Positions 1 through 7,612 of a DNA stretch of 10,119 bases are shown piece after piece (positions within the stretch are counted from its first letter, which is position 1; each line of letters begins with the position of its first letter). The stretch is from contig JANDJZ010000684.1 of the NCBI GenBank assembly GCA_027943245.1, positions 1 to 10,119 of the forward strand, written 5' to 3'. The translations under genes and the position numbers were made by a program. The DNA is from Acanthamoeba sp. SK_2022b. Its lineage: Eukaryota; Discosea; Longamoebia; Acanthamoebidae. The notes below the pieces were generated by a model, which worked only from the letters and a program-made list of their open reading frames with translations, was not told where the DNA came from and ran no database searches.

Positions 1-686
1 TGGTTTTGTGGTAATGGGGTCCTGGTGTGGTCATATTTCGACAGTGTTGTTGTGGTGATATTGTGGTGATGTTGTGGTGGTGTTGTAGGGTTAGGGTGTG
101 GCGATGTGGTGGTGTTGATGTTGTGCACAACAGTGGTGTGGTGGTGCTATGGTGGTGGTTGTGTGGTTGTGTGGTGCTATGGTGGTGGGGTTGTGGTGGT
201 GTTGTGCTGTTGTGGTGATGTTGTGTTGGTGTGGTGATGTTGTGGTGGTGTGGTGATGTTGTGGTGTGGTGATGGTGCGTTGTTGTGGTTTTGTCGGTGT
301 GGTTGTGTTGTGGTGTTGTGAGGTTGCGTTGATGTGGAGATGGTGTGGTGTTGGCGTGATGTTGTTGTGGTGCAGTGGTGGTGTTGGAGTGATTGTGTTT
401 TGTTGTGCTGGAGTAGTTGTGTTGTGGTGTTGTTGTGGTGATGGTGTGGTTGATGCGGTGATTTTGTGGTGGTGTTGTTTGTGATGTGGTGATGTTTTGG
501 TGGGGGTGTGGTGGTATTGTAGTAGTGGTTGTGGTTGTGGATGTGGTTGTGGTTGTGGTTGTGGTTGTGGTTGTGGTTGTGGTTGTGGTTGTGGTTGTGG
601 TTGTGGTTGTGGTTGTGGTTGTGGTTGTGGTTGTGGTTGTGGTTGTGGTTGTGGTTGTGGTTGTGGTTTTGTTGTTTGATGGTGTG
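1..686. repeat. G/T-strand satellite block
   Basis: The plus strand is almost entirely G and T, built from short variable units such as TTGTGGTGATG and GTGGTGTTGTGG. The complement is therefore A/C. The unit is degenerate, without one fixed period. Long open frames occur in it (Val/Trp/Cys-rich on plus, Gln-Pro/His-Thr-rich on minus), but they follow from the lack of A-containing stop codons in a biased repeat and not from selection on a protein. No gene is supported here. The block ends where the strand composition flips near position 687. Confidence 0.9.
525..668 (+). repeat. GTGGTT hexamer tandem array, 24 copies
   Basis: Twenty-four consecutive hexamers fill this interval, all GTGGTT except the third, which is GTGGAT. 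It is by far the most regular part of the surrounding satellite, so it probably expanded recently by slippage. Spaced GG doublets give it potential for two-layer G-quadruplexes. It is not a recognised telomere repeat. Confidence 0.95.
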
Positions 687-1472
687 ACAACATCACCACC
701 ACAGCATCACCACAACACCACCACAACATCCCCACAACACCACATTGCCACAACACACCACCACTACAACATCACCACACCATCACAACACCACCACAAC
801 CACACCACAACATCACCACAACAGCACCACATCACCAACCACACCACAATTCACCACATCATTGCAACCACAACCTCAATACAACCTCCACAACATCACC
901 AGCACCACCACAACTACACCACAACCTCCACAACAACACCACCACCACAACACCGATATCGCCACCACAACATCAGACAAGATCACCACCACATCACAAC
1001 AACAACACCACGCATTACAACATTACAACAAAACCACCACAACAGCACCACACCACCACCACACTACCACCACAACATCACCACATCACCACAACACCAA
1101 CACACACAATTACAACACCAAAACAACATCAACACCACCAACACCACAACGTTACCACTACCACACTACCACCACTGCATCACCACTACACCACATCACC
1201 ACAACATCAATGCATCATACCATCACCACGACATCGCCACACCAACGCATCATGACAAACCACACCATCACACCACCACAACAACACCACGACAACACCA
1301 CAACATCACCACCACTACAACACCACAACACCACCACAACATCGCCACAACACCACAACACCACATCACCACACCACCACCACACCACTACCACCAACAC
1401 AATCCACACCACTACCACACCACTACCACCACACCACAACCACCGCCACACCTACCACCACAACATCACCAC

Positions 1473-1612
1473 ACCACCACCTGACCACCACCACCACCTG
1501 ACCACCACCACCACCACCACCACCTGACCACCACCACCACCACCACCACCTGACCACCACCACCACCACCACCACCACCACCACCTCACCACCTCACCAC
1601 CTCACCACCACA
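1473..1612 (+). repeat. (CAC)n / CTGACC minisatellite
   Basis: Runs of ACC/CAC are punctuated by CTGACC at 1481, 1498, 1524 and 1550, giving spacings of 17, 26 and 26 bp, and then by CTCACC three times near 1585-1605. The pattern suggests tandem duplication of a CTGACC(ACC)n unit whose triplet number varies. Confidence 0.85.
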
Positions 1613-1663
1613 CCATTACAACACCACTACACCATCACCATACCACAACACCACTACAACACC

Positions 1664-1735
1664 ACACCACCACCACCACCACCACCACCACCACCACCAC
1701 CAACCACCACCACCACCTGACCACCACCACCAACA
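1664..1735 (+). repeat. (CAC)n microsatellite
   Basis: A nearly pure CAC triplet run, interrupted by one CAA and one CTGACC (at 1717), lies inside the A/C satellite. It resembles the 1473-1612 minisatellite and probably shares its origin. Confidence 0.85.
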
Positions 1736-1788
1736 CCACAACATCACCACAACACCACCACAACACCACTACACAAAATCACCACAAC

Positions 1789-1879
1789 ATCACCACAACA
1801 CCACAACACCATCACCACAACACCATCACAACAACACCACATCAGAACAACATCACCACAATATCACCACAACATCACC
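1789..1879 (+). repeat. 91-bp direct repeat, copy 1
   Basis: This segment is identical base for base to 1931-2021, an offset of 142 bp. It includes the distinctive non-satellite word ATCAGAACAACATC, so the match is not just low complexity. The identity points to a recent segmental duplication within the satellite. Confidence 0.93.
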
Positions 1880-1930
1880 ACACCACCACAACAACACCAC
1901 CACATCATCACACCACAACACCACCACAAT

Positions 1931-2021
1931 ATCACCACAACACCACAACACCATCACCACAACACCATCACAACAACACCACATCAGAACAACATCACCA
2001 CAATATCACCACAACATCACC
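1931..2021 (+). repeat. 91-bp direct repeat, copy 2
   Basis: Second copy of the 1789-1879 segment, with 91 of 91 positions identical by eye. The 51 bp between the copies (1880-1930) is ordinary A/C satellite, so the duplicated unit is probably about 142 bp with a diverged remainder. Confidence 0.93.
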
Positions 2022-2311
2022 TCATCACCACAACATCACAACATCACCACCAAAACAGTACCACAACATCACCACACCACAACACCACAACAACTCCACC
2101 ACAACATTACCACAACACCACCACAACATTACCACAACACCACACCAACAACACCACAACACCACAACACTCCCACAACACTCCCACAACAACACCACGA
2201 CAACACCAACACACAACATTACCACAACATCACCACACCACCACCATAACAACACTACAACACTCCCACACCATCACCACACTGCCATTACATCTCCACA
2301 ACGCACCACCA

Positions 2312-2325
2312 CACCATTACTGGTG
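2312..2325. repeat. Small inverted repeat at a satellite strand switch
   Basis: CACCA, a TTAC loop and TGGTG form a 5-bp stem exactly where the plus strand changes from A/C to G/T composition. The short hairpin sits at the centre of the much longer imperfect inverted repeat made by the two flanking satellite blocks. Confidence 0.7.
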
Positions 2326-2660
2326 ATTGTATGGTGGTTTTGTGGTGTTAGTGTGGTGATAGTATTGTTGTGTTGTGGTGTTGTGGTGTTGCAGTGGTGT
2401 AGTGATGATGTTGTGGTGATGTTGAGGTTATGGTGTGGTGATGGTGATGATGTGGTTATGGTATGTTGTTGTGCTGGTGTGGTGATGTGGTGTTGGTGTG
2501 GTGTTGTGGTTGTAGTGGTGTTGTGGTGCTGTTGTGGTGCTGTTGAGGGGTGATATTGTGGTGTTATTATGATGATGTGATGCTTCAGTGGCAGTGTGGT
2601 GGTGTTTTTGTAATGGTGTGGGATGTGGAGGGGGGTGGTGTGGTGATATTGTGGTGGTGT
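2321..2660. repeat. G/T-strand satellite block 2
   Basis: G/T-rich satellite on plus, same family and orientation as 1-686 but more diverged, with more A interruptions (GATGATG, GTTATGG). Orientation changes again across 2661-2672, just before the retrotransposon. The reading frames at 2274-2682 on both strands are repeat translations only. Confidence 0.88.
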
Positions 2661-2679
2661 CATATTGACTCTCTACCAC

Positions 2680-2684
2680 CACTA
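2680..2684. repeat. Target-site duplication, left copy (CACTA)
   Basis: CACTA directly abuts the left LTR and is repeated exactly at 6301-6305 next to the right LTR. Five base pairs is the usual duplication size for LTR retrotransposon integrases. It shows that the element inserted as one unit into satellite DNA. Confidence 0.9.
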
Positions 2685-2727
2685 TGTTGTAATGTACGCT
2701 GTGTGGTGAAGAGTAAAGTGTGAAGTG

Positions 2728-2748
2728 AGAGAGAACAGGGTTCTCTCT
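2728..2748. repeat. LTR hairpin, 9-bp perfect stem
   Basis: AGAGAGAAC, loop AGG and GTTCTCTCT form a perfect stem. In the element orientation it lies immediately downstream of AATAAA, so it would be near the 3' end of the transcript. The same structure is intact at 6119-6139. Confidence 0.85.
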
Positions 2749-2808
2749 GGTTTTATTACTGCTGAATATATTGCCGTAGATAGTTGTGCTACAACATAAC
2801 TCCTAAAC

Positions 2809-2824
2809 TTAAGGCATGCCTTAA
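2809..2824. repeat. 16-bp perfect palindrome in LTR
   Basis: TTAAGGCATGCCTTAA is fully self-complementary, in the promoter-side (U3-like) part of the LTR, upstream of the TATA-like sequence in element orientation. It is unchanged at 6200-6215 although the LTRs differ elsewhere. A dimeric factor site is possible but is inference. Confidence 0.85.
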
Positions 2825-3037
2825 TGTGCTATGAGCTCATCAAGTCCTAGCTCATTTGGTGTTCCAGAGTGACTGTTGATTTGAATAAGGTACTCAACTG
2901 TTGACCTGGTCATTGTTTGGTCGCACACAGTGTCATGCCCCATCATGGCCCGCAGCCACAGCCAAAGCACAGAGGCGGCACAGAGGCGGGCGATCACGCA
3001 CTGGCGCAGGTCATACCTTATTAGGTAACTCACAACA

Positions 3038-3047
3038 TGCCCCTTAA
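3038..3047 (-). other. Probable polypurine tract
   Basis: On the element strand TTAAGGGGCA lies directly before the 3' LTR. The AAGGGG core is short but in the exact position expected for the plus-strand primer of reverse transcription. Confidence 0.5.
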
Positions 3048-3052
3048 CAGCA

Positions 3053-3577
3053 TCAGGGACACCTTACAAGATTTAGCTCAACACATAAATCATTCACGCG
3101 CCCTCTACTGAGAGCCTTTGTGAGCATGTCAGCTGGCATGATGGCCATGGTCATGTGGTGGAGGATAATTGTCTTGTTGGCCAACTTGATGCTGTAGTGT
3201 TTTGATTGTGAAGTTGTGATTGTCAGTGTGCTTTTGTTGTCACAGTAGATAGGCATTCAACTTGCTTGGTTGAGTCCTAAGTCATCATAGAAGTGGCCAA
3301 GGAAGATTGTGTGCTTGATGGCTTTGGCCAGCGTGTTGAGTTAAGCTTCAGTGATTGACGTAGCATTGCAGGATTGATTCTTTGCTCTCCAGTAGACTGG
3401 GCCACCTGCAATTGTGTAGAGGATGCCAGATGTTGACTTGTGCATGGTCTTGTCTCTGGCCCAGTCTGCATCTGAGAAGCCTCTGGTTGTATGGCTGCTT
3501 GTGTCTGGCGCATATCATATTGCCAGCTCTTGTGTGCCACGTAAGTACCTGAATAAGTGTTTGACTGCGGCCCAGTG
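3053..3577 (-). pseudogene. Copia RNase H domain remnant
   Basis: RNase H cleaves the RNA of the RNA-DNA hybrid during reverse transcription. Reading minus from 3577, the frame opens with HWAAVKHLFRYLRGT, continues with FSDADWARD (catalytic Asp region) and KSTSGILYTIAGGPVYW, then PIYCDNKS (second Asp motif) and ends near ADMLTKAL, the usual C-terminal signature of copia polyproteins. These blocks occur in family order and at family spacing. Three in-frame stops break it: after RYLRGTQELAI, after ATSITEA (where families have the catalytic E-A-E-Y) and before MPIYCDN. The final stop is at 3053-3055, followed by the purine tract and LTR. Confidence 0.92.
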
Positions 3578-3635
3578 TTGCCCCCCATAGGCGTTCAGAT
3601 GCCTACTGAGTACACATCATGTACACAATGTCCAG

Positions 3636-4787
3636 TCACAAGGCCAGTGCAATGTAGTTGAGCCATCCTACTGCTGACCAGTACAGGACGCCAACAAACT
3701 CCAGTGGTGTCCTCTCAAGTGTGGGAAGTTGGAGGCCAGGCTCCATTGGTGTGCCAACTGTCTTCAAGGCTGCAAATCCAAAGTTGTGTAGTAACTCTTG
3801 AATCTTGCCTGCTTGACATAGGTTTGTACCTGGTAAGGTCAACCTGTCTTCATTGTTGCATATCACTTTGAGTGACAGAATCAAAGTCACAATGCCTGTT
3901 GATCATCTTGAATCCATTGTGTAGCACCTTCTTGATGCCAGGTACAAACCATTCTGGCGCGTAGATCATGCAGTCATCAACATAGACTGCTACATAGACT
4001 GTGTGCTTGCCCTTGTATCTCACAAAGACTCTTGTGTCGTAGACGTAACATCCATCTGGTGTACTGCATAGCTGACCTGTATGGCTATTGCAATGAGTAC
4101 CCATAGATGCTTGAGACATACTACTGGTGCAAACGTATTGTCAAAGTCTACTCCATAGACTTGGGTGCAGCCTCTTGCTATCCAGCAGGCCTTGAACTGG
4201 TTGATTGAGCTGTCTGTGTGATGCTTGATCTTGAATTGCCACTTGGTGTTGATGATCTTCCTCCTGGTGGGTGGGGGTACCAGTTCAAATGTACTGTTTG
4301 CCATTATTGCGTTGTACTCATTGTGCATGGCAGCTTTCCAGTCTTCAGCGTTTGGCAAGGTGACAGCCTTGGCAAATGTTGACAGGGTCTTGACACTGTT
4401 CTCGTCCTGGTACAGCTTGTTTTCTCTTGCTATGCAGGCATGGAACTCTTGAGAGTAGAGTTTAGGTGCTGTCCTCATGTGTGTCAGTGGTTTCTTGGGT
4501 GTGGGACACATCCTGTCGCACCATGGTATTGGCGCAGGTTTCTTCTTGCCACTTGTCTTGTGTCCTCCATTGTCCAGCTCTTCATCTGATGAGGTCACAT
4601 CCTCTGCATGGCTGGGGTCACTTGACTCTTCTACCTTGCTGGCCAGTTCGTTTTCCTGGTTGCTGGTTTCCTCTTCGATGGGTCCTTAATGAAGGGTGAC
4701 CAGTTCAAGTTCATTGCAGTGAATTTCCACCCTGGTCATGGGCAGCAACGGCAGCAGTACAGCGAGCACTAGGTCCACACCTGGGTC
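3636..4787 (-). pseudogene. Copia reverse transcriptase (RVT_2) remnant with linker
   Basis: Reverse transcriptase copies the element RNA into DNA. From the minus strand: an acidic linker (SSDEELDNGG), then EDWKAAMHNEYNAIMANSTFELVPPP, RRKIINTKWQFKIKHH, FKACWIARGCTQVYGVDF, NTFAPVV and HQMDV, the first catalytic Asp region. The frame then shifts, and GCYVYDTRVFVRYKG plus VAVYVDDCMIY follow; YVDD is the catalytic box. About 80 residues normally lying between QMDV and this block are missing, deleted near 4050. A second frame change near 3900 leads to GFAALKTVGTPMEPG and AVGWLNYIALAL, the C-terminal copia RT signature. Stops also occur in the linker near 4686 and 4785. It is clearly nonfunctional. 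Confidence 0.93.
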
Positions 4788-5280
4788 TCATTCATTGATG
4801 AGGTCCTTGCAGGGGCCTTCTGGAACGTTAAATACCATGTCTCTCATCTCTAACTTTGTTTTCAACCAGGATCCAGTGGTGCAAGGCGTCCACTTGTGCT
4901 GGGCCAAGGTAGATTCCAAGATGCATTCAATCTGCCAGCTTGTTTCTGCCCACCGGGTTGGTGAGCACCTCAATGCATTGACCAAACCTGTGTAGATGAC
5001 TGATATCTACATGCAATTTGTTCTTGCTGGACCATTGGCTGAGTGGGGTGTTGAAGTCATTGGCCATTGTTGGTAGCTGGTTGTTGATAACACAGGCCAT
5101 GAGTGCCACTTCTCCCCAGTACTTCAGTGACATGTCTGCATCTCAAAGCATGCACCTGACCATCTCTAGTAGCATGTGGTTGAAGCGTTCTGCTACTCTA
5201 TTGTGCTTGGGCGTGCATGCTGGTGTCCTCTTGTGGACAATCCTTTTCTCAACTAGGTAGCATTGGACCACAGCACTTGT
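4788..5280 (-). pseudogene. Copia integrase C-terminal fragment
   Basis: Integrase inserts the element DNA into the host. The minus frame shared with Gag reads RTPACTPKHNRVAERFNHML, the region of the third catalytic acid (Glu of DDE), then KYWGEVALMACVINNQLP and a degenerate LHRFG...YLGP segment. A +/-1 frame change near 4885 leads to KLEMRDMVFNVPEGP, the typical end of the copia integrase block. The zinc-binding HHCC domain and the first two catalytic Asp residues are absent, and integrase starts almost directly after the Gag zinc knuckle. Protease and half of integrase were therefore lost in a deletion near 5240-5300. In-frame stops lie at 5143-5145 and 4927-4929. Confidence 0.9.
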
Positions 5281-6054
5281 CTACTTGCCTCCTTGATTGT
5301 GAAGTGCTTGCTCAGTTGCCAAGAGAATGGTCTCTTCTTTTGCGCCAGTGCTTCGCTGGCCACTTCCCTTGCTCTCTCTGGGCTTCTTGCCCTTGAGCTT
5401 GGGACAATTGCAATTGCAATTGCATCTCCTATGCCCGACCTCACTGCACTCGAAGCACTTACCAGTGTTAATGGACTCATGCATTGCTGTCTTTGCAACG
5501 TGGGCGGCCTTGTGCTGGAATAGTAGTTGCTTGGCTTATCCATAGTTCATTTGTCTTGGGTTCTTGATGATGGTCTGTACGGACTCATATTCCTCTGGGA
5601 GTCCATTGAGCATGATTGTGAGTGCTAGGTTCTCATCTACCTTGTAGTCTTGACCTGCCAGGTCCTTCATGGCCTTGTAAAGCTGTCTGAAGTATGTGTC
5701 CAAGGTTTCTCCAGGCTCATATTGCATCCTCAGGTAGCTAGAGTGTGCAGTCTTCAGCGCAAGCTGTTTGTTGAGTGCTTGCAGCATCTTCCTTGGGTCT
5801 TTGAGGTGTGAGCATATTGACCTGAACTGTGTGTCTAGACACAGAATGATAAAACCATCCGCCTGCTGCATTCTCATTCATCTGTTGTTGTCTCTGTCAT
5901 TGGCCTTCTCCTTGCCCACGCCTCCAGGCTGGTCAGTGAACACAACATCCCACAGGTTCCATGAGAGCAAGATGAACTCAAGCTCCTTGCGCCAGGTGCT
6001 GTACTTGGTGACTGATCAGAGTACATATCTCTTGGTGACTTTGTAGTTACTCAT
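5281..6054 (-). pseudogene. Copia Gag remnant with CCHC zinc knuckle
   Basis: Gag packages element RNA in virus-like particles. A start codon at 6054, 22 nt into the internal region and just after the primer site, opens a single frame down to 5281. It contains WRKELEFILLSWNLWDVVF, the usual copia Gag N-terminal block, then LKDPRKMLQALNKQL, MQYEPGETLDTYFRQLYKAM and LNGLPEEYESVQTII (UBN2-like), and KCFECSEVGHRRCNC, a CX2CX4HX4C knuckle. In-frame stops interrupt it at 6016-6018, 5878-5880 and 5536-5538. After the knuckle, a CAATTG-unit slippage run has added extra Asn-Cys pairs. Confidence 0.92.
5405..5425. repeat. CAATTG short tandem repeat in zinc knuckle
   Basis: ACAATTG is followed by two more CAATTG-type units, a 6-bp tandem repeat that is also self-complementary. 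On the Gag strand it encodes repeated Asn-Cys right at the last Cys of the knuckle, where related proteins have a single Asp-Cys-Pro. It looks like slippage in the relic. Confidence 0.7.
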
Positions 6055-6062
6055 TGTGAGTG

Positions 6063-6075
6063 TGGGCCCACAACC
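6063..6075 (-). other. Primer-binding site, half initiator tRNA-Met type
   Basis: Immediately inside the 5' LTR the element strand reads GGTTGTGGGCCCA. The complement of the eukaryotic initiator tRNA-Met anticodon arm is GGTTATGGGCCCA, so 12 of 13 positions match. The single difference (G for A) would still pair as a G-U wobble. Priming from the anticodon region of initiator tRNA-Met is known for Drosophila copia and yeast Ty5, so this relic probably used the same route. Confidence 0.8.
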
Positions 6076-6300
6076 TGTTGTAATGGACACTGTGTGGTGA
6101 AGAGTAAAGTGTGAAGTGAGAGAGAACAGGGTTCTCTCTGGTTTTATTAATGCTGAATATATTGTTGTAGACAGTTGTGCTACAACATAACTCCTAAACT
6201 TAAGGCATGCCTTAATGTGCTAGGAGCTCATTAAGTCCTAGCTCATTTGGTGTTCCAGAGTGACTGTTGATCTGAGTACCTGATTAGGTAACTCACAACA
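6076..6300 (-). repeat. 5' LTR (225 bp, internally shorter)
   Basis: It has the same TGTTGT/ACAACA ends as the 3' LTR but lacks the 128 bp found at 2885-3012. On the element strand there are the palindrome (6200-6215), a TATA-like AATATATT near 6156-6163, AATAAA at 6143-6148 and the 9-bp hairpin at 6119-6139. Because reverse transcription makes both LTRs identical, the nine substitutions and the large indel arose after insertion, or the element is a recombinant. Confidence 0.95.
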
Positions 6301-6305
6301 CACTA
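6301..6305. repeat. Target-site duplication, right copy (CACTA)
   Basis: Exact match to 2680-2684 on the other side of the element, continuing directly into A/C satellite (CACTACACCATCAC). Confidence 0.9.
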
Positions 6306-6863
6306 CACCATCACAACACCACCACAACACCATCACAACACATCACACCACCACAACACCACAACACCACCACAACATCACAGCAACATCACCACAACAC
6401 CACACTACCACACCACCACACCACCACAACATCACCCCAACACCACCAGATCACCACTCACCACCACACCACCACATCACCACTCACCAGATCACCACCA
6501 CAACACCACACTACCACACCACCACAACACCACAACATCACCCCAACACCACCACATCACCACTCACCACCACATCACCACCACAACATCACCACCACAA
6601 CACCACAACAACACCACAACCACACTACAACATCACAACAACATTACCACAACATCACACCACACTGCCACTACACCATAACAACACCACAACATCACCC
6701 CAACATCCCACACATCACCACCACACCAAAACAGCACAACACCACCACATCACAACAACATCTTAACAGCACAACAGCACAACACCACAGCATCACAACA
6801 GCATCACCACAACATCACCACCACATCACCACAGCACGGCCACTACACCACTACAACACCACA

Positions 6864-6920
6864 ACATCACCCCAACATCACCCCATCACCCCAACATCAC
6901 CCCATCACCCCAACATCACC
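6864..6920 (+). repeat. 19-bp minisatellite, about 3 copies
   Basis: A unit reading ATCACCCCAACATCACCCC is repeated nearly three times head to tail inside the A/C satellite. CCCC runs mark it off from the surrounding CAC/ACAAC units. Confidence 0.8.
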
Positions 6921-6973
6921 ACCACATCACCACAGCACCAGCACCCCAACACCACCACACCACCACAACATAT

Positions 6974-7612
6974 CATTATACTCACCCAGATGATGTATGG
7001 GATGCACTGTCATCTATGAGTGGAGGTATCAGGACTATGTATGAGCAGGATGACATCATGCCAAGGCTGTGCATGTGCCTGGACAGTGGCAACAGGCTTG
7101 GGAGTAAAGCTTGAATTGGCAAGGATATGTTGTCACCCAGTGTGGATGGATGGGACAACATTAAGGCAATGCTGGTGAACATAGTGCGATGCAAAGAGCA
7201 TGTGCATGCTTCTCTGATGGTGTTGCAAAAATGGCAACAAGATCACCAAACAGATGGTGGGCATTTTTGTGGTGACAGAGGTGCATTAGCATTGCATTGT
7301 ACATGATACTCTTAGAGCAGAGAAATGCCAAGAAGACCATCAACATCACATGCTCAAAAATGACCAGATGGCAGGTCAAGATGTGTGGTGAAGAGGTGCT
7401 GCATGACACTGCGCATGTGGACAAAATGGTTGCAAGCAAGCAAGCATGTGTGTGAAGGAGGAAACCTTGATGCTATGCCATCAATGAAGCAGCTCAGCAC
7501 ATGCATTTCAGTCAACAGGTGAAGGAGATGAAGAAATTGCAGAGCCATTGTGTTCTGTGTGCAAGCAGCAGCAGCAGCATTTGGGTAGACAGCTGTAATG
7601 TTTCTTCAAGGT
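6974..7612 (+). pseudogene. Unrecognised decayed coding-like region
   Basis: I do not recognise a family. The plus strand carries protein-like segments in changing frames. One frame from 6974 reads HPDDVWDALSSMSGG and MYEQDDIMPRLCMCLDSGN, hits a TGA near 7112, then continues IGKDMLSPSVDGWDNIKAML and LMVLQKWQQDHQTDGG to about 7304. Another frame from about 7276 reads ISIALYMILLEQRNAKKT, MTRWQVKMCGEEVLHDTAHV and DKMVASKQACV to a stop near 7453, followed after two stops by YAINEAAQHMHFSQQ and VKEMKKLQSHCVLC. The mixed amphipathic composition is unlike the satellite. The minus-strand frames here are Ser/Leu/His-rich and look like shadows. A dead gene or transposon fragment fits best; a multi-exon gene is possible. 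Confidence 0.35.

Larger units (their letters stand above)
688..2316. repeat. A/C-strand satellite block (inverted orientation)
   Basis: This is the same repeat family as 1-686 but with the A/C strand on plus: ATCACCACAACACC-like units, CAC runs and occasional ACAAC inserts. It faces the flanking G/T blocks, so the region could pair as very large imperfect hairpins. Apparent His/Thr/Pro-rich reading frames (for example 486-1484 and 745-1527) are by-products of the repeat: both cross the strand switch or dissolve into CAC runs, and none shows a domain. I see no gene in these 1.6 kb. Confidence 0.9.
2685..3037 (-). repeat. 3' LTR (353 bp)
   Basis: The ends are TGTTGT and ACAACA, a 6-bp terminal inverted repeat with the canonical TG...CA. 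The first 200 bp (2685-2884) align without gaps to 6076-6275 with nine substitutions (4.5%), and the last 25 bp match 6276-6300 with two differences. Between them, 2885-3012 (128 bp) is present only here. That segment holds an 11-bp tandem repeat CACAGAGGCGG at 2968-2978 and 2979-2989. On the element strand AATAAA lies at 2752-2757, with a TATA-like AATATATT just upstream. Confidence 0.95.
2685..6300 (-). mobile_element. Degenerate Ty1/copia-type LTR retrotransposon
   Basis: A 3616-bp element lying on the minus strand, so its 5' LTR is at 6076-6300 and its 3' LTR at 2685-3037. In element order it has LTR, primer-binding site, Gag with zinc knuckle, integrase fragment, reverse transcriptase, RNase H, a short purine stretch and LTR. 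Integrase before reverse transcriptase is diagnostic of Ty1/copia (Pseudoviridae-like) and not Ty3/gypsy. It is shorter than the roughly 5 kb usual for the family. Protease, the N-terminal half of integrase and the middle of reverse transcriptase are missing, and stops and frameshifts occur in every domain, so it cannot be autonomous. It inserted in A/C satellite and made a CACTA duplication. Confidence 0.96.
6301..6973. repeat. A/C-strand satellite block 3
   Basis: A/C-rich satellite on plus, continuing the array interrupted by the retrotransposon. It includes repeated words such as CACATCACCACTCACCA (near 6430-6570) and AACATCACCCCAACA. No gene is visible in it. It ends abruptly at about 6971, where unique sequence begins. 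Confidence 0.9.

Noticed and set aside
525..668. Telomere or interstitial telomere repeat
   Set aside because: GTGGTT is not a known telomere motif as far as I recognise, it is internal, and it grades into the same satellite on both sides.
91..756. Minus-strand 221-residue Gln-Pro repeat protein
   Set aside because: The Gln-Pro run is just the GTGGTT array read on the other strand, flanked by satellite translation.
486..1527. Long plus-strand frames (332 and 260 residues) rich in Val, then His/Thr/Pro/Gln
   Set aside because: They are translations of G/T and A/C satellite. They cross the strand switch, have no domain, and all frames of such DNA stay open because stop codons are rare in it.
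1789..2021. Regularly spaced repeats resembling a CRISPR array
   Set aside because: Only two 91-bp copies, the spacer itself is satellite, and the context is eukaryotic.
2821..3033. Minus-strand 70-residue frame
   Set aside because: It lies inside the LTR, largely in the segment missing from the other LTR, with no protein features.
5253..5543. Alternative minus-strand frame across the Gag zinc knuckle
   Set aside because: The CCHC motif and the Gag blocks are in the other frame; this one is Ser/Ala/Arg-rich shadow.
4225..5545. Plus-strand frames opposite the retrotransposon (4225-4452, 4466-4699, 4738-4995, 5018-5260, 5263-5523)
   Set aside because: They are antisense to recognisable Gag, integrase and RT blocks and have no domains of their own.
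6982..7548. Minus-strand frames of 64-92 residues
   Set aside because: Their Ser/Leu/His/Cys-rich composition looks like the complement of the plus-strand coding-like segments.
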